In this document: positions 1 to 6,210 of the stretch, piece by piece
Position numbering within the stretch: position 1 is the stretch's first letter
Layout: each line of letters starts with the position of its first letter
From: Pedosphaera sp.
GTDB taxonomy: Bacteria > Verrucomicrobiota > Verrucomicrobiae > Limisphaerales > Pedosphaeraceae
Assembly (NCBI GenBank): GCA_028293265.1
Contig: JAQGPB010000255.1
Location: 1 to 6,210, forward strand
DNA length: 6,210 nucleotides
Direction of reading: 5' to 3'
The notes under the pieces: model-generated
The model's input: the letters and a program-made list of their open reading frames with translations, nothing else
Told to the model about the DNA's origin: nothing
Databases searched by the model: none
Made by a program: the position numbers and the translations under genes

Positions 1-2755
1 CGCGATGTTCAAGGTCGCGGTGGAGGACTTGTGGCGCATGGTCGGCCAAAAGTGTTTGGAGCACGTTCCGATCAACCGGCGCGACAAGGTTTGGTGGCGG
101 GGTATGGAACTGATCCAGCGGCAATGATTCGAGCGCCGCGCTGCGCGTGCCGGTGTTGCCGATGGCAAGTTTCACAATGGATTGTTTCAGGTGGCCGCTT
201 TTGCCATGCACGGTCACGGCCCAAAAGGTGAGGCAACCGTTGTGCGGTTGACCGTTGGCAGCAACCATGGCGCGGTCGGATGGGGGAAGTGACTGCATCT
301 TTTCCATGAGGCCACGAATGAATGGCTGCTCCAAGCCGAGCAGGGCGAGATTTTCTTGCCGCAAGGCCCGCTCGCGATTGGTCGTCAGGCGAATGTTGCC
401 AGACCCATTCAAGCTGGCTTCAAATTCGTCATCCGTCTTGACCGTCCAGATGCCACCATTGGCGGCGACTGCGCTGCGGCTGAAATCGAGCAACCGGCGC
501 ATGGCAATGCCGCCGTCATCCACGCGACGGTAGTCTTGCAAATTGAATTTTTCCAAATCTTGGAACAACTCGAACACGACCTGCCGGGCGCGTTCCGCGT
601 TGCTCATGGCGACTTCAATTTCCTGCCGTGTGCGTTTTAAAGACGGGTCGGCAAGCGCCTCCTGATAAAGCCGCTCATAATTGATGCGGGTATTCAACTG
701 GCCAAGCACCTGCACGCGAAAATCCTCCGCCGGCTCGCCGTTCTCGTCCACTTTGCCGAGGGTTAGGGCGATCTCCTGCAACTTCGCGTCGAGCAAAAGG
801 AAGATGTTGCCCTCAATGGTGTCGGTCGTGACGAAGTTATAGACCTGGGCGGTATCGCGTTGGCCGTAACGGTGGATGCGTCCAATACGCTGCTCCAAGT
901 CCATCGGATTCCAGGGCAGATCAAAATTAAAAAGGATGCGGGCGAATTGGAGATTGATACCTTCACGCCCGGCGGCTGTGCAAACCAGCACGTTCGGACC
1001 ATCGGAGCGGCGGAATCGGCGTTGCGCGGCGGTTTTCGAGCCGTGGTCGCCGCCTTTTAAAACCTCCACGCCCTGAGACGGGAATCTTTGGGCGATGGCT
1101 TTTTGGAGACTTTCGACACTGCCGAGATACGTCGCAAACACGACAACTTTTTCAGAAGGATTTTGCCGCCAAATCTGGTTCAACGCATCAAGCAACTTTA
1201 GGGCTTTGGATTCGAGGCTTTCGGGATACTGGCTCAACAATTCCCTGATGCGACGGCGTTCTTCTGGGAGCGCAACAGCGGGATTCGTAGCGAAGTCTTC
1301 TTCACGACCTGCTTCGCGTTCGCTGTCGCCATAACTTTCGGCGGTCAAGGCGTAGTTCATCGCTTCCTCGTGTTTGCGGAGCAAATGGAGTTTGGCGTCA
1401 GCGAGAACCTGTTCCACCTGGGCGCGGCCAATGGCGTCATCGGGCAGCGTGTGCATTCGGTGAATTAGTTCACGCGCTTCATTGAGCATGGCGTTGCGTC
1501 CGTCCACGTCGAGTTGTTCGTCACGATGGATGGATTCCTGAATCGTGAGCATCAATTGCCGCTTTTCCAGTGTGCGGCGGACAGCGGCAAAGCTGCTAGC
1601 GGCAATTTTTTGGAAAATGGTCATTACGAATCCCAGCGAACGACCCTTGCCACCGCGAGCGCGGGCGAGGTCGTAACCGTCATTTAGATATGTTGTAAGG
1701 GCTTCGTAAAAAACTTTCTCGGCGGGCGTGAGTTCAAACGCTTCGGTATGAACCACGCGCCGGGCAAAAAGCGGAGAGCCGTCCGGGGCGCATGAATCCG
1801 CCTTGGTGCGCCGGATGACAACGGCATTCAAGCGATGGCGATTTTCGAGCATGTCGCGCTCGTTGTGGAACAATTTCGCGTCAAGCAGATGCACGAGCAT
1901 CCAGAAACGGAAGTGGTCGCCCTGATGTGGTGTGGCTGAAAGAATCAGCAAATCGCGGCAATGCGGGCGAATGGCTTCCGCCAATTTATAATTCTCCGTT
2001 TTTCGAGCACGATTGCCACTGCGATAAACGCTCAAATGGTGCGCTTCGTCAAAGACGATCAAATCCCATGGCGGCGCTTCAAGGATGCGGCGGATGCGCG
2101 TCGGGCGTTTCAACGTGTCCACTGATGCGATAATGCGGTTATGTTTCGCAAAGGCGTTAGTCTTGCGGTCGGTGATGTCGCCTTCTGAACCGAAAACTTC
2201 AAAATCGAGATTGAAAACGTCATTCAATTCGCGACGCCAGTTTTCGACAAGGCCGGCGGGGACAATCATCATGGCGCGCTGCAATTCGCCTCGGCTGGCA
2301 AGTTCGCGCAGAATGAGCGCCGTTTCAATGGTCTTCCCCAAGCCGACTTCATCGGCAATGAGAAAGCGGCGCGGCTGGGTGCGGGCGATGCGGTCCACCA
2401 ATACAAGCTGGTGCGGCAACAAATCAATTTTGGCGGACGTGAGCGTGGCTGAACCTTGGATGAGCGGCAATTCCTCGGCTTCGATGGCAAGCCGAAGTTT
2501 TAGGAGCGAATCGTTCGTGGCCGGTTTCAATCCGGCAATTACCTGGCTGATCCATGACTTCGCATCGTGCAAGGCCGCGACGGCAACCTGCCGCTCGCCA
2601 AGCTCACGGAAAAAGACGCGGGCAAAGCCGCTCGGTTCGATGCCAAGGACTACGCCTTCGCCAAGTTCGGCGTGTTCGACTTTTGCGCCGGGAACAAATG
2701 CGGCGGGTAATTCGGCCCGGCCCTCCGATTCGGATTTAAGAGATGCGCCGGACAT
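1..2755 (-). CDS. SNF2/RapA (HepA)-type DEAD/DEAH helicase, N-terminal 918 codons (BrxHII-like)
   Basis: Partial gene. The ATG at 2755 opens a frame of 918 codons without a stop to the left edge, so the C-terminus is missing. It should be a superfamily 2 ATP-driven DNA translocase. Seen in order: residues 18-62 contain PGAKVEHAELGEGVV and VFFRELGERQV, resembling the Tudor-like folds of RapA and of UvrD/PcrA C-termini; LLPHQLVLVDRI (112-123) is the Q-motif-like entry; Walker A DEVGLGKT (135-142, bases 2353-2330); Walker B DEAHH (236-240, bases 2050-2036); SATPH (273-277); a long charged helical insert (about 340-530); then lobe 2 with VVVFATYLGS (537-546), AAGREGINLQFA (594-605) and QRIGRIHRYGQ (622-632, bases 892-860). 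All core motifs are intact, so it is likely active. About 290 residues after lobe 2 have no motif I can name. Motif spelling is closest to RapA/HepA (COG0553). Position downstream of the methylase suggests BrxHII of type 3 BREX, or DrmD-like; the subtype is inferred. Confidence 0.9.
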   Translation of the reverse strand, partial: MSGASLKSESEGRAELPAAFVPGAKVEHAELGEGVVLGIEPSGFARVFFRELGERQVAVAALHDAKSWISQVIAGLKPATNDSLLKLRLAIEAEELPLIQGSATLTSAKIDLLPHQLVLVDRIARTQPRRFLIADEVGLGKTIETALILRELASRGELQRAMMIVPAGLVENWRRELNDVFNLDFEVFGSEGDITDRKTNAFAKHNRIIASVDTLKRPTRIRRILEAPPWDLIVFDEAHHLSVYRSGNRARKTENYKLAEAIRPHCRDLLILSATPHQGDHFRFWMLVHLLDAKLFHNERDMLENRHRLNAVVIRRTKADSCAPDGSPLFARRVVHTEAFELTPAEKVFYEALTTYLNDGYDLARARGGKGRSLGFVMTIFQKIAASSFAAVRRTLEKRQLMLTIQESIHRDEQLDVDGRNAMLNEARELIHRMHTLPDDAIGRAQVEQVLADAKLHLLRKHEEAMNYALTAESYGDSEREAGREEDFATNPAVALPEERRRIRELLSQYPESLESKALKLLDALNQIWRQNPSEKVVVFATYLGSVESLQKAIAQRFPSQGVEVLKGGDHGSKTAAQRRFRRSDGPNVLVCTAAGREGINLQFARILFNFDLPWNPMDLEQRIGRIHRYGQRDTAQVYNFVTTDTIEGNIFLLLDAKLQEIALTLGKVDENGEPAEDFRVQVLGQLNTRINYERLYQEALADPSLKRTRQEIEVAMSNAERARQVVFELFQDLEKFNLQDYRRVDDGGIAMRRLLDFSRSAVAANGGIWTVKTDDEFEASLNGSGNIRLTTNRERALRQENLALLGLEQPFIRGLMEKMQSLPPSDRAMVAANGQPHNGCLTFWAVTVHGKSGHLKQSIVKLAIGNTGTRSAALESLPLDQFHTPPPNLVAPVDRNVLQTLLADHAPQVLHRDLEHR
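2736..2755 (-). other. 20-base gene overlap, probable translational coupling
   Basis: The helicase ATG (2755-2753) lies inside the last codons of the 166-residue gene, whose TAA is at 2738-2736, in a different frame. No good Shine-Dalgarno sequence is visible just upstream of the ATG (the bases before it read CCAATTGGCTACT), so helicase translation probably depends on ribosomes finishing the upstream gene. This start is chosen because the Tudor-like segment begins about 18 residues after it. Confidence 0.6.
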
Positions 2756-3236
2756 AGTAGCCAATTGGTTCGCGTGGTTGGCCGCTGCGCAAGACAAGAT
2801 GAATATCCGCGCTCGAACCTCGGCCCCAAAGCGGGACGGAAAGCGGCATCAAGGGTTGCCCGGTGCGCTTGTAGGAAATTTCTTCGTCACGCTGAGTGAC
2901 ATCGAAAGCGCGGTGCGTGGCGTTGTGAAACGCGAAGACAACGCCCACTTGCTCCATTTTGGATTGCTGACGGCTAATGAGCGTCTGAACGCGATTCAAC
3001 AGAAACGCCGCGCCCTCGGCGGGCGATAACAATTCCAAGCAGGTCTGAAGACCGCCAACGAGAATTGTTCGGCTGTTACGTGGCAACTGCGCGGGCCACG
3101 TATCGTGCCAAGAGAGAAAAGTCCGCAGAGAGACGAGCGATGCAATTGGCAGAAGCGTCTGCAAGGTGTCCTTGTCCCAAATGACTGACGAGCCTTGGCG
3201 TTTCCACGAATCGGCTGATAGCTCTTTCATAGGCAT
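2736..3236 (-). CDS. Uncharacterised 166-residue protein between caspase and helicase
   Basis: I do not recognise this protein. It is complete, ATG at 3236 to TAA at 2736; a second in-frame ATG two codons later (3230) is an equally possible start, and neither has a clear Shine-Dalgarno sequence. It looks soluble, with no signal peptide or membrane helix. Visible segments are a helical Leu-rich N-terminal part (LQTLLPIASLVSLRTFLSWH, 25-44), a strand and helix RTILVGGLQTCLELL (56-70), a helix SPAEGAAFLLNRVQTLI (71-87) and a second hydrophobic strand GVVFAFHNATHRAF (98-111). The C-terminus is basic (VRRIS). The alternating strand and helix pattern could be a degenerate P-loop NTPase fold, but there is no GKT/GKS Walker A, so this is weak. 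It could be a small accessory subunit comparable to the small proteins of BREX operons. It begins 21 bases after the caspase stop and overlaps the helicase start by 20 bases, so it probably works with the helicase. The plus-strand frame over the same bases is longer, but the gene context favours this one. Confidence 0.72.
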   Translation of the reverse strand: MPMKELSADSWKRQGSSVIWDKDTLQTLLPIASLVSLRTFLSWHDTWPAQLPRNSRTILVGGLQTCLELLSPAEGAAFLLNRVQTLISRQQSKMEQVGVVFAFHNATHRAFDVTQRDEEISYKRTGQPLMPLSVPLWGRGSSADIHLVLRSGQPREPIGYYVRRIS

Positions 3237-3257
3237 GTCAATCGTTGGGTGTGATTT
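3237..3257 (-). other. 21-base intergenic gap without promoter or terminator
   Basis: This is the only gap over 3 bases in the window. It holds no inverted repeat, no T-run and no clear Shine-Dalgarno sequence, which supports a single transcript from methyltransferase to helicase. Confidence 0.5.
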
Positions 3258-4748
3258 TCACGGGCCAGTTTTTTCGGGCAACATTAGAAGCACGCCCGCG
3301 CCACCAAGTTTTAGAAACCCCTTTTGAGAATTTGCCAGAAGCTTTTTAAGGCCACCGCCGCCCAAAAGGCTTATCGCGATTTGATATGCCGTAACTTCAA
3401 ATTGAACGGCTTCCGCCGGCAATGTAAGGGTAAAGGATTCACCGTCGGCTGAATATTTCAGATTGTCGGCAAGGTCGCTGTCTTCTTCAATCTGACCAAT
3501 CTTATCACCGACATTGATGGGCTTCGTCAACTCGATGATTATCGTGTCACAATACCGCGAAAAGACAGAACTGAATTCATCTTCCGTCAGCACGGCTGGT
3601 CTTCTGATGGCCGATACGCCGGTAACAATTACGTAGTCTGCGGGATTGTCCTGATCTTGCTGAATAGTGATGTTCACATCAAAATCGGGGGTTTTGATCG
3701 TCGCTGCGCCATCATTGCAGCCGAATATGACATCCTTGAATTTATATTTGAAGGCGGCCTTCAGCGCTGCATGGATGGCTTCAGCTTGGGAATTAACATC
3801 GTCATTGCCAATTTTTCTAATGAATGCCTTCGTCGCGCCGGAGTTATTATCCGGCACCTTGTGATAACGCTTATTAAAACCCTGAAGAACGCGAACGTGG
3901 CCGTTCGCTTCCCCGCGAAAGCTGCTATCCTTTAGTATGCTGCCCAAGGTGCTGGCTTTGGCCGCTTTGGCTGTGACGAGAAGCTCAACGTTCGCGACAA
4001 TAAATTCCTTGGTTAAATTGCCAAATGCGCAGGGTGTTTGCGCCACACTGCCCGCGACGGTTTTCCGAAGGGTGCGGGGCACTTCATCTGAAAGGTAGGA
4101 TTGAAGTGAAGTGTTCGTCACCAAACACCCTTTTTCCAATGCCTCTTTGACCTCTCCTTTCAAAGCGTTAATGACACAGTAACTCCACACGCCATGCGAT
4201 AATGCACCTGCTGAATACGATGATTGATCCACCTTGCATGACGCGAAGGCGAAGTGGAATTCGGAGTCTCGGCAAAATGCGATAAGTTCGTCTGCCGAAA
4301 AGTTACCGCAAATTGATCGCATACCGGAATTGATTGGCAACCCGCTTTGACATGCATCGAGGAATAACAATGTCTGTGCGCTCTTTGATCCACGCAATTC
4401 TTTGAGAATTTCGTTTAAAGGAATGGTTGTGCCCGGCAAGTCTCCCAGTTGGGTATCATAAACCGTAATCCGGCTTTCACCATTGATCGCTATACCGTGG
4501 CCGGCAAAGAAAAACACCACTCGTTCATCTTTGGCAACCTTACTGAGAAAAGTCTTAAGCTTCGTCTCAAAAACCTTGTAGGTTATCGCTCCACTGAGAA
4601 GCAACTCACAATCAACAGATTGAACCCCCAAAGCTTGCCACGCTTTAACAAAGTCTCGCGCATCATTCTCGCCATAAACGACTGGTTTTATTGTCTTGTC
4701 CAAGTAGTTCTCAACTGCGACGGCAAAGACGTGAGTTTTAGGTGTCAT
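3258..4748 (-). CDS. Caspase-like protease (peptidase C14 family) with uncharacterised C-terminal domain
   Basis: Complete 496-residue gene, ATG at 4748 to TGA at 3258. Residues 1 to about 245 form a caspase/metacaspase domain. The N-terminal strand THVFAVAVENY is followed by an acidic GENDARDF segment, as in bacterial C14 proteins. The catalytic His84 lies in FFFAGHG (codon 4499-4497), and the catalytic Cys133 in LLFLDACQSG (codon 4352-4350). ASCKVDQSSY (169-178) and LSHGVWSYCVINAL (183-196) match the usual later strand and helix of the fold. Both catalytic residues are present, so it should be an active cysteine endopeptidase; substrate specificity cannot be read from the sequence. Residues about 250-496 match no family I recognise. 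They hold mixed alpha/beta segments and end in a glycine-rich hydrophobic stretch (about 457-490). No signal peptide is visible, so it is probably cytosolic. It starts 3 bases after the methyltransferase stop, so it is very likely translated from the same mRNA. Sampled lines are 42-50% GC against 52-67% in the neighbours, which hints at separate acquisition. Confidence 0.9.
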   Translation of the reverse strand: MTPKTHVFAVAVENYLDKTIKPVVYGENDARDFVKAWQALGVQSVDCELLLSGAITYKVFETKLKTFLSKVAKDERVVFFFAGHGIAINGESRITVYDTQLGDLPGTTIPLNEILKELRGSKSAQTLLFLDACQSGLPINSGMRSICGNFSADELIAFCRDSEFHFAFASCKVDQSSYSAGALSHGVWSYCVINALKGEVKEALEKGCLVTNTSLQSYLSDEVPRTLRKTVAGSVAQTPCAFGNLTKEFIVANVELLVTAKAAKASTLGSILKDSSFRGEANGHVRVLQGFNKRYHKVPDNNSGATKAFIRKIGNDDVNSQAEAIHAALKAAFKYKFKDVIFGCNDGAATIKTPDFDVNITIQQDQDNPADYVIVTGVSAIRRPAVLTEDEFSSVFSRYCDTIIIELTKPINVGDKIGQIEEDSDLADNLKYSADGESFTLTLPAEAVQFEVTAYQIAISLLGGGGLKKLLANSQKGFLKLGGAGVLLMLPEKTGP

Positions 4749-4754
4749 GTGTTA
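4746..4754 (-). other. Methyltransferase stop and caspase start separated by 3 bases
   Basis: Read on the minus strand, the junction is TAA-CAC-ATG. The bases upstream are coding sequence of the methyltransferase without a clear purine-rich ribosome-binding site, so re-initiation or coupling is the likely way the caspase is translated. There is no room for a promoter between the genes; any promoter of its own would have to lie within the methyltransferase 3' end, and I see none. Confidence 0.6.
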
Positions 4755-6210
4755 TGCGTCAGTTTGCGCGACCTGCAACAGTTCAAGCTGCGCGGCTTCT
4801 GGGCGGCGGGCACGTTCCGCCGCTTGTTTCGCACGCCAGTTCGCAAAGATGTTTTTCGCAAGTGCCGCCGCCTGCTGAATATCCGGGCTGGCGTCGGTCA
4901 AGGCAATCCAGTCAAGCAATGGGTCAACGCTGGGTTTGACGGTGAATGATTCGCGATCAAGTTCGGCTTCGATGTTAAAGCCGCTGCGGGGCAGCGCCGC
5001 GCCAGTGAGAAACTGCGCTTGGTCCAAGTCGGTGCGAATGATTTTTCGGTTGCGACCGGGCGCGGTAAAGAACTGGAAACGCTCCGCGACGGGAACGGCA
5101 TGGACGGTCGTGCCGACAACACGCACCCAGCCACGATCCACCAGCAAGGCCGTATCCACGGTTGTGCCTTTCAAACTTTTGTGCAACTCGTCGCGCGGCA
5201 TGGAGGCGCGGCGTGCGAATAGGCGCAGGTAAAGCCGCGTGATCGGGTCGGCGGCTTCGGGCGGTCGCTGCGCGGCGGCGACGCCTTCGGCGAGGAGATC
5301 GTCGAGCAACTGATTGATGCCCAGCAGGGCTTCTTTCACGCCGAGAATTTCCTGACCAATCCAGACCTGTCCGTAGTGGCGGCTGTAAAATTCCAACGCC
5401 TTGCCGCGCAGAATAACGCGCAAGTCGGCGTCCGACAGGGTTGTGCCGTGCGAATGTTCCAGCAAGCTCTTCAGCCGAGCGGCTTCATCCCGCACCCAGC
5501 GACGCATTTTGGCCCAACTCACCGGCTCGGGCTTTTCCAGTCTCTTGCGGCAGACATGAACGATGTCGTATTCGATCTTCTGGCTGCCGAATTGGGCACG
5601 CTCACCTTTCGTGTCATCACCTATGACCGGATAGGTCGCGATTAGAACGAAGCCACCGTCAAAAAGTGACCGCAATACGTTCGCCCATGCGCGGTCTTCG
5701 TCATGGTGAAAAGTGAACGCAAGTAATCCGCCAGGTTTAAGAACCCGGAATGCTTCCAACCAGCATGCTGCTAAGCTGCTCTCATAAAAGTGTTCGGCGG
5801 GAGGCGGTCGAAATCGAGGGTTTGGAATTCCATCCGGCGCACGTTCGCGCCTTTCTTCGTCTGTCCGGTCGTCTGGATGCTCAACTTCGTTCTCGATCAC
5901 TTCAATTGCTTTGGCAGTATATTCTCGCGCGAACGCTTCGCGATAGCCGTCTGTAACGTTAAGGCGGCGAAGAAAATAAATGCGTAGCCAAACAAAAAAG
6001 AAATCGGACAGGTCAGCGTAATTGAGATTTGCCCCGAATGGAGGGTCCGTAATCACTAGGTCGTGGGATTCTGCATCTATTTGACGCAACTCGGTGGAGG
6101 ACCCGCAATGCACTTGTGCTGTGACATCTGGTGATTCTGGTTCTTCTGCATTTTCTAGCGTGCCGATGAACTCCCGGCTTCTGACCCACTCCCGGTCCCG
6201 CCACTGCCCG
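4752..6210 (-). CDS. DUF1156/COG1743-type adenine-specific DNA methyltransferase, C-terminal part (PglXI-like)
   Basis: Partial gene. The frame is open to the right edge, giving 485 codons before TAA at 4754-4752, so the true start lies outside the window. The GTG at 6113 is an internal codon and not a convincing start. The protein probably transfers a methyl group from S-adenosylmethionine to adenine in DNA, marking self DNA in a defence system. Seen: the catalytic motif TDPPF (DPPF at 6047-6036), followed by NYADLSDFFFVWLR, which is typical of COG1743 methylases, and further on the motif LKPGGLLAFTFHH, a common methyltransferase-fold strand and turn. About 270 further residues follow with no motif I can name, ending in an Ala/Arg-rich helical tail. 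The motif is DPPF where DPPY is usual, an aromatic swap seen in active enzymes. The N-terminal DUF1156 region would lie outside the window, so the family call rests on the motif block. The caspase gene follows after 3 bases. Confident of a DNA methyltransferase, less so of the PglXI subtype. Confidence 0.85.
   Translation of the reverse strand, partial: GQWRDREWVRSREFIGTLENAEEPESPDVTAQVHCGSSTELRQIDAESHDLVITDPPFGANLNYADLSDFFFVWLRIYFLRRLNVTDGYREAFAREYTAKAIEVIENEVEHPDDRTDEERRERAPDGIPNPRFRPPPAEHFYESSLAACWLEAFRVLKPGGLLAFTFHHDEDRAWANVLRSLFDGGFVLIATYPVIGDDTKGERAQFGSQKIEYDIVHVCRKRLEKPEPVSWAKMRRWVRDEAARLKSLLEHSHGTTLSDADLRVILRGKALEFYSRHYGQVWIGQEILGVKEALLGINQLLDDLLAEGVAAAQRPPEAADPITRLYLRLFARRASMPRDELHKSLKGTTVDTALLVDRGWVRVVGTTVHAVPVAERFQFFTAPGRNRKIIRTDLDQAQFLTGAALPRSGFNIEAELDRESFTVKPSVDPLLDWIALTDASPDIQQAAALAKNIFANWRAKQAAERARRPEAAQLELLQVAQTDA

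Noticed and set aside
763..1002. Short minus-strand frame
   Set aside because: It is out of frame with the helicase, which reads through this stretch and encodes helicase motifs V and VI.
1..2755. Class 1 DISARM (DrmD helicase plus DrmMI methylase)
   Set aside because: Not excluded, but the methylase looks like COG1743/DUF1156 rather than DrmMI, and no DrmA, DrmB or DrmC gene is in the window, so the BREX type 3-like reading is preferred.
2085..3029. Long plus-strand open frame (314 codons)
   Set aside because: It lies opposite the helicase N-terminus and the 166-residue gene. Its translation is rich in Ser, Arg and Ala with no motif, while the minus strand there encodes intact Walker A and Tudor-like sequence.
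3657..3935. Plus-strand open frame inside the caspase gene
   Set aside because: It is antisense to the complete caspase frame, with no motif or credible ribosome-binding site.
4449..4949. Plus-strand open frame of 166 codons across the methyltransferase-caspase junction
   Set aside because: It runs antisense to two well-supported genes, covers the caspase His84 region, and has no recognisable domain.
6111..6113. GTG as start of the methyltransferase
   Set aside because: The same frame continues upstream without a stop to the window edge, and the residues just upstream (VTAQ) continue into a methyltransferase-like strand, so this is an internal valine.
1..6210. CRISPR array, tRNA, insertion sequence ends or terminators
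   Set aside because: I saw no regularly spaced repeats, tRNA-like cloverleaf, transposase motifs or hairpin with a T-run; nearly every base is coding.

Overview
The window looks like the middle of one bacterial anti-phage defence operon. All genes lie on the minus strand, so transcription runs from position 6210 towards position 1. Both edges cut through genes: the first gene enters from the right without its N-terminus, and the last leaves at the left without its C-terminus. Nothing identifies the host precisely. Base composition is roughly 50-60% GC over most of the window, and there are no tRNAs, rRNAs or insertion sequences. A GC-moderate environmental bacterium would fit (Verrucomicrobiota or Planctomycetota are possible), but this is only a guess.

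Layout in transcription order. (1) 6210-4752: the C-terminal 485 codons of a COG1743/DUF1156-type adenine-specific DNA methyltransferase with a DPPF catalytic motif. (2) 4748-3258: a 496-residue caspase-like (peptidase C14) protease with an intact His-Cys dyad and an unrecognised C-terminal half. (3) 3236-2736: a 166-residue protein that I do not recognise. (4) 2755-1: the first 918 codons of a RapA/HepA-type SNF2 helicase, with all core motifs intact and a Tudor-like N-terminal segment.

The genes are packed very tightly: a 3-base gap between methyltransferase and caspase, a 21-base gap before the 166-residue gene, and a 20-base overlap between that gene and the helicase. No promoter, terminator or repeat separates them, so they are probably co-transcribed and partly translationally coupled.

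A COG1743-type methylase followed by an SNF2/HepA helicase resembles the PglXI-BrxHII core of type 3 BREX as I recall it, and also the DUF499/DUF1156 defence cassettes found in defence islands. The unusual part is the caspase gene between the two, which is lower in GC in the lines I sampled. My inference is that a methylation- and helicase-based anti-phage module has gained a protease effector, which might act by cleaving host proteins when the module senses infection. The sequence supports the gene content and order; the functional link is a hypothesis.
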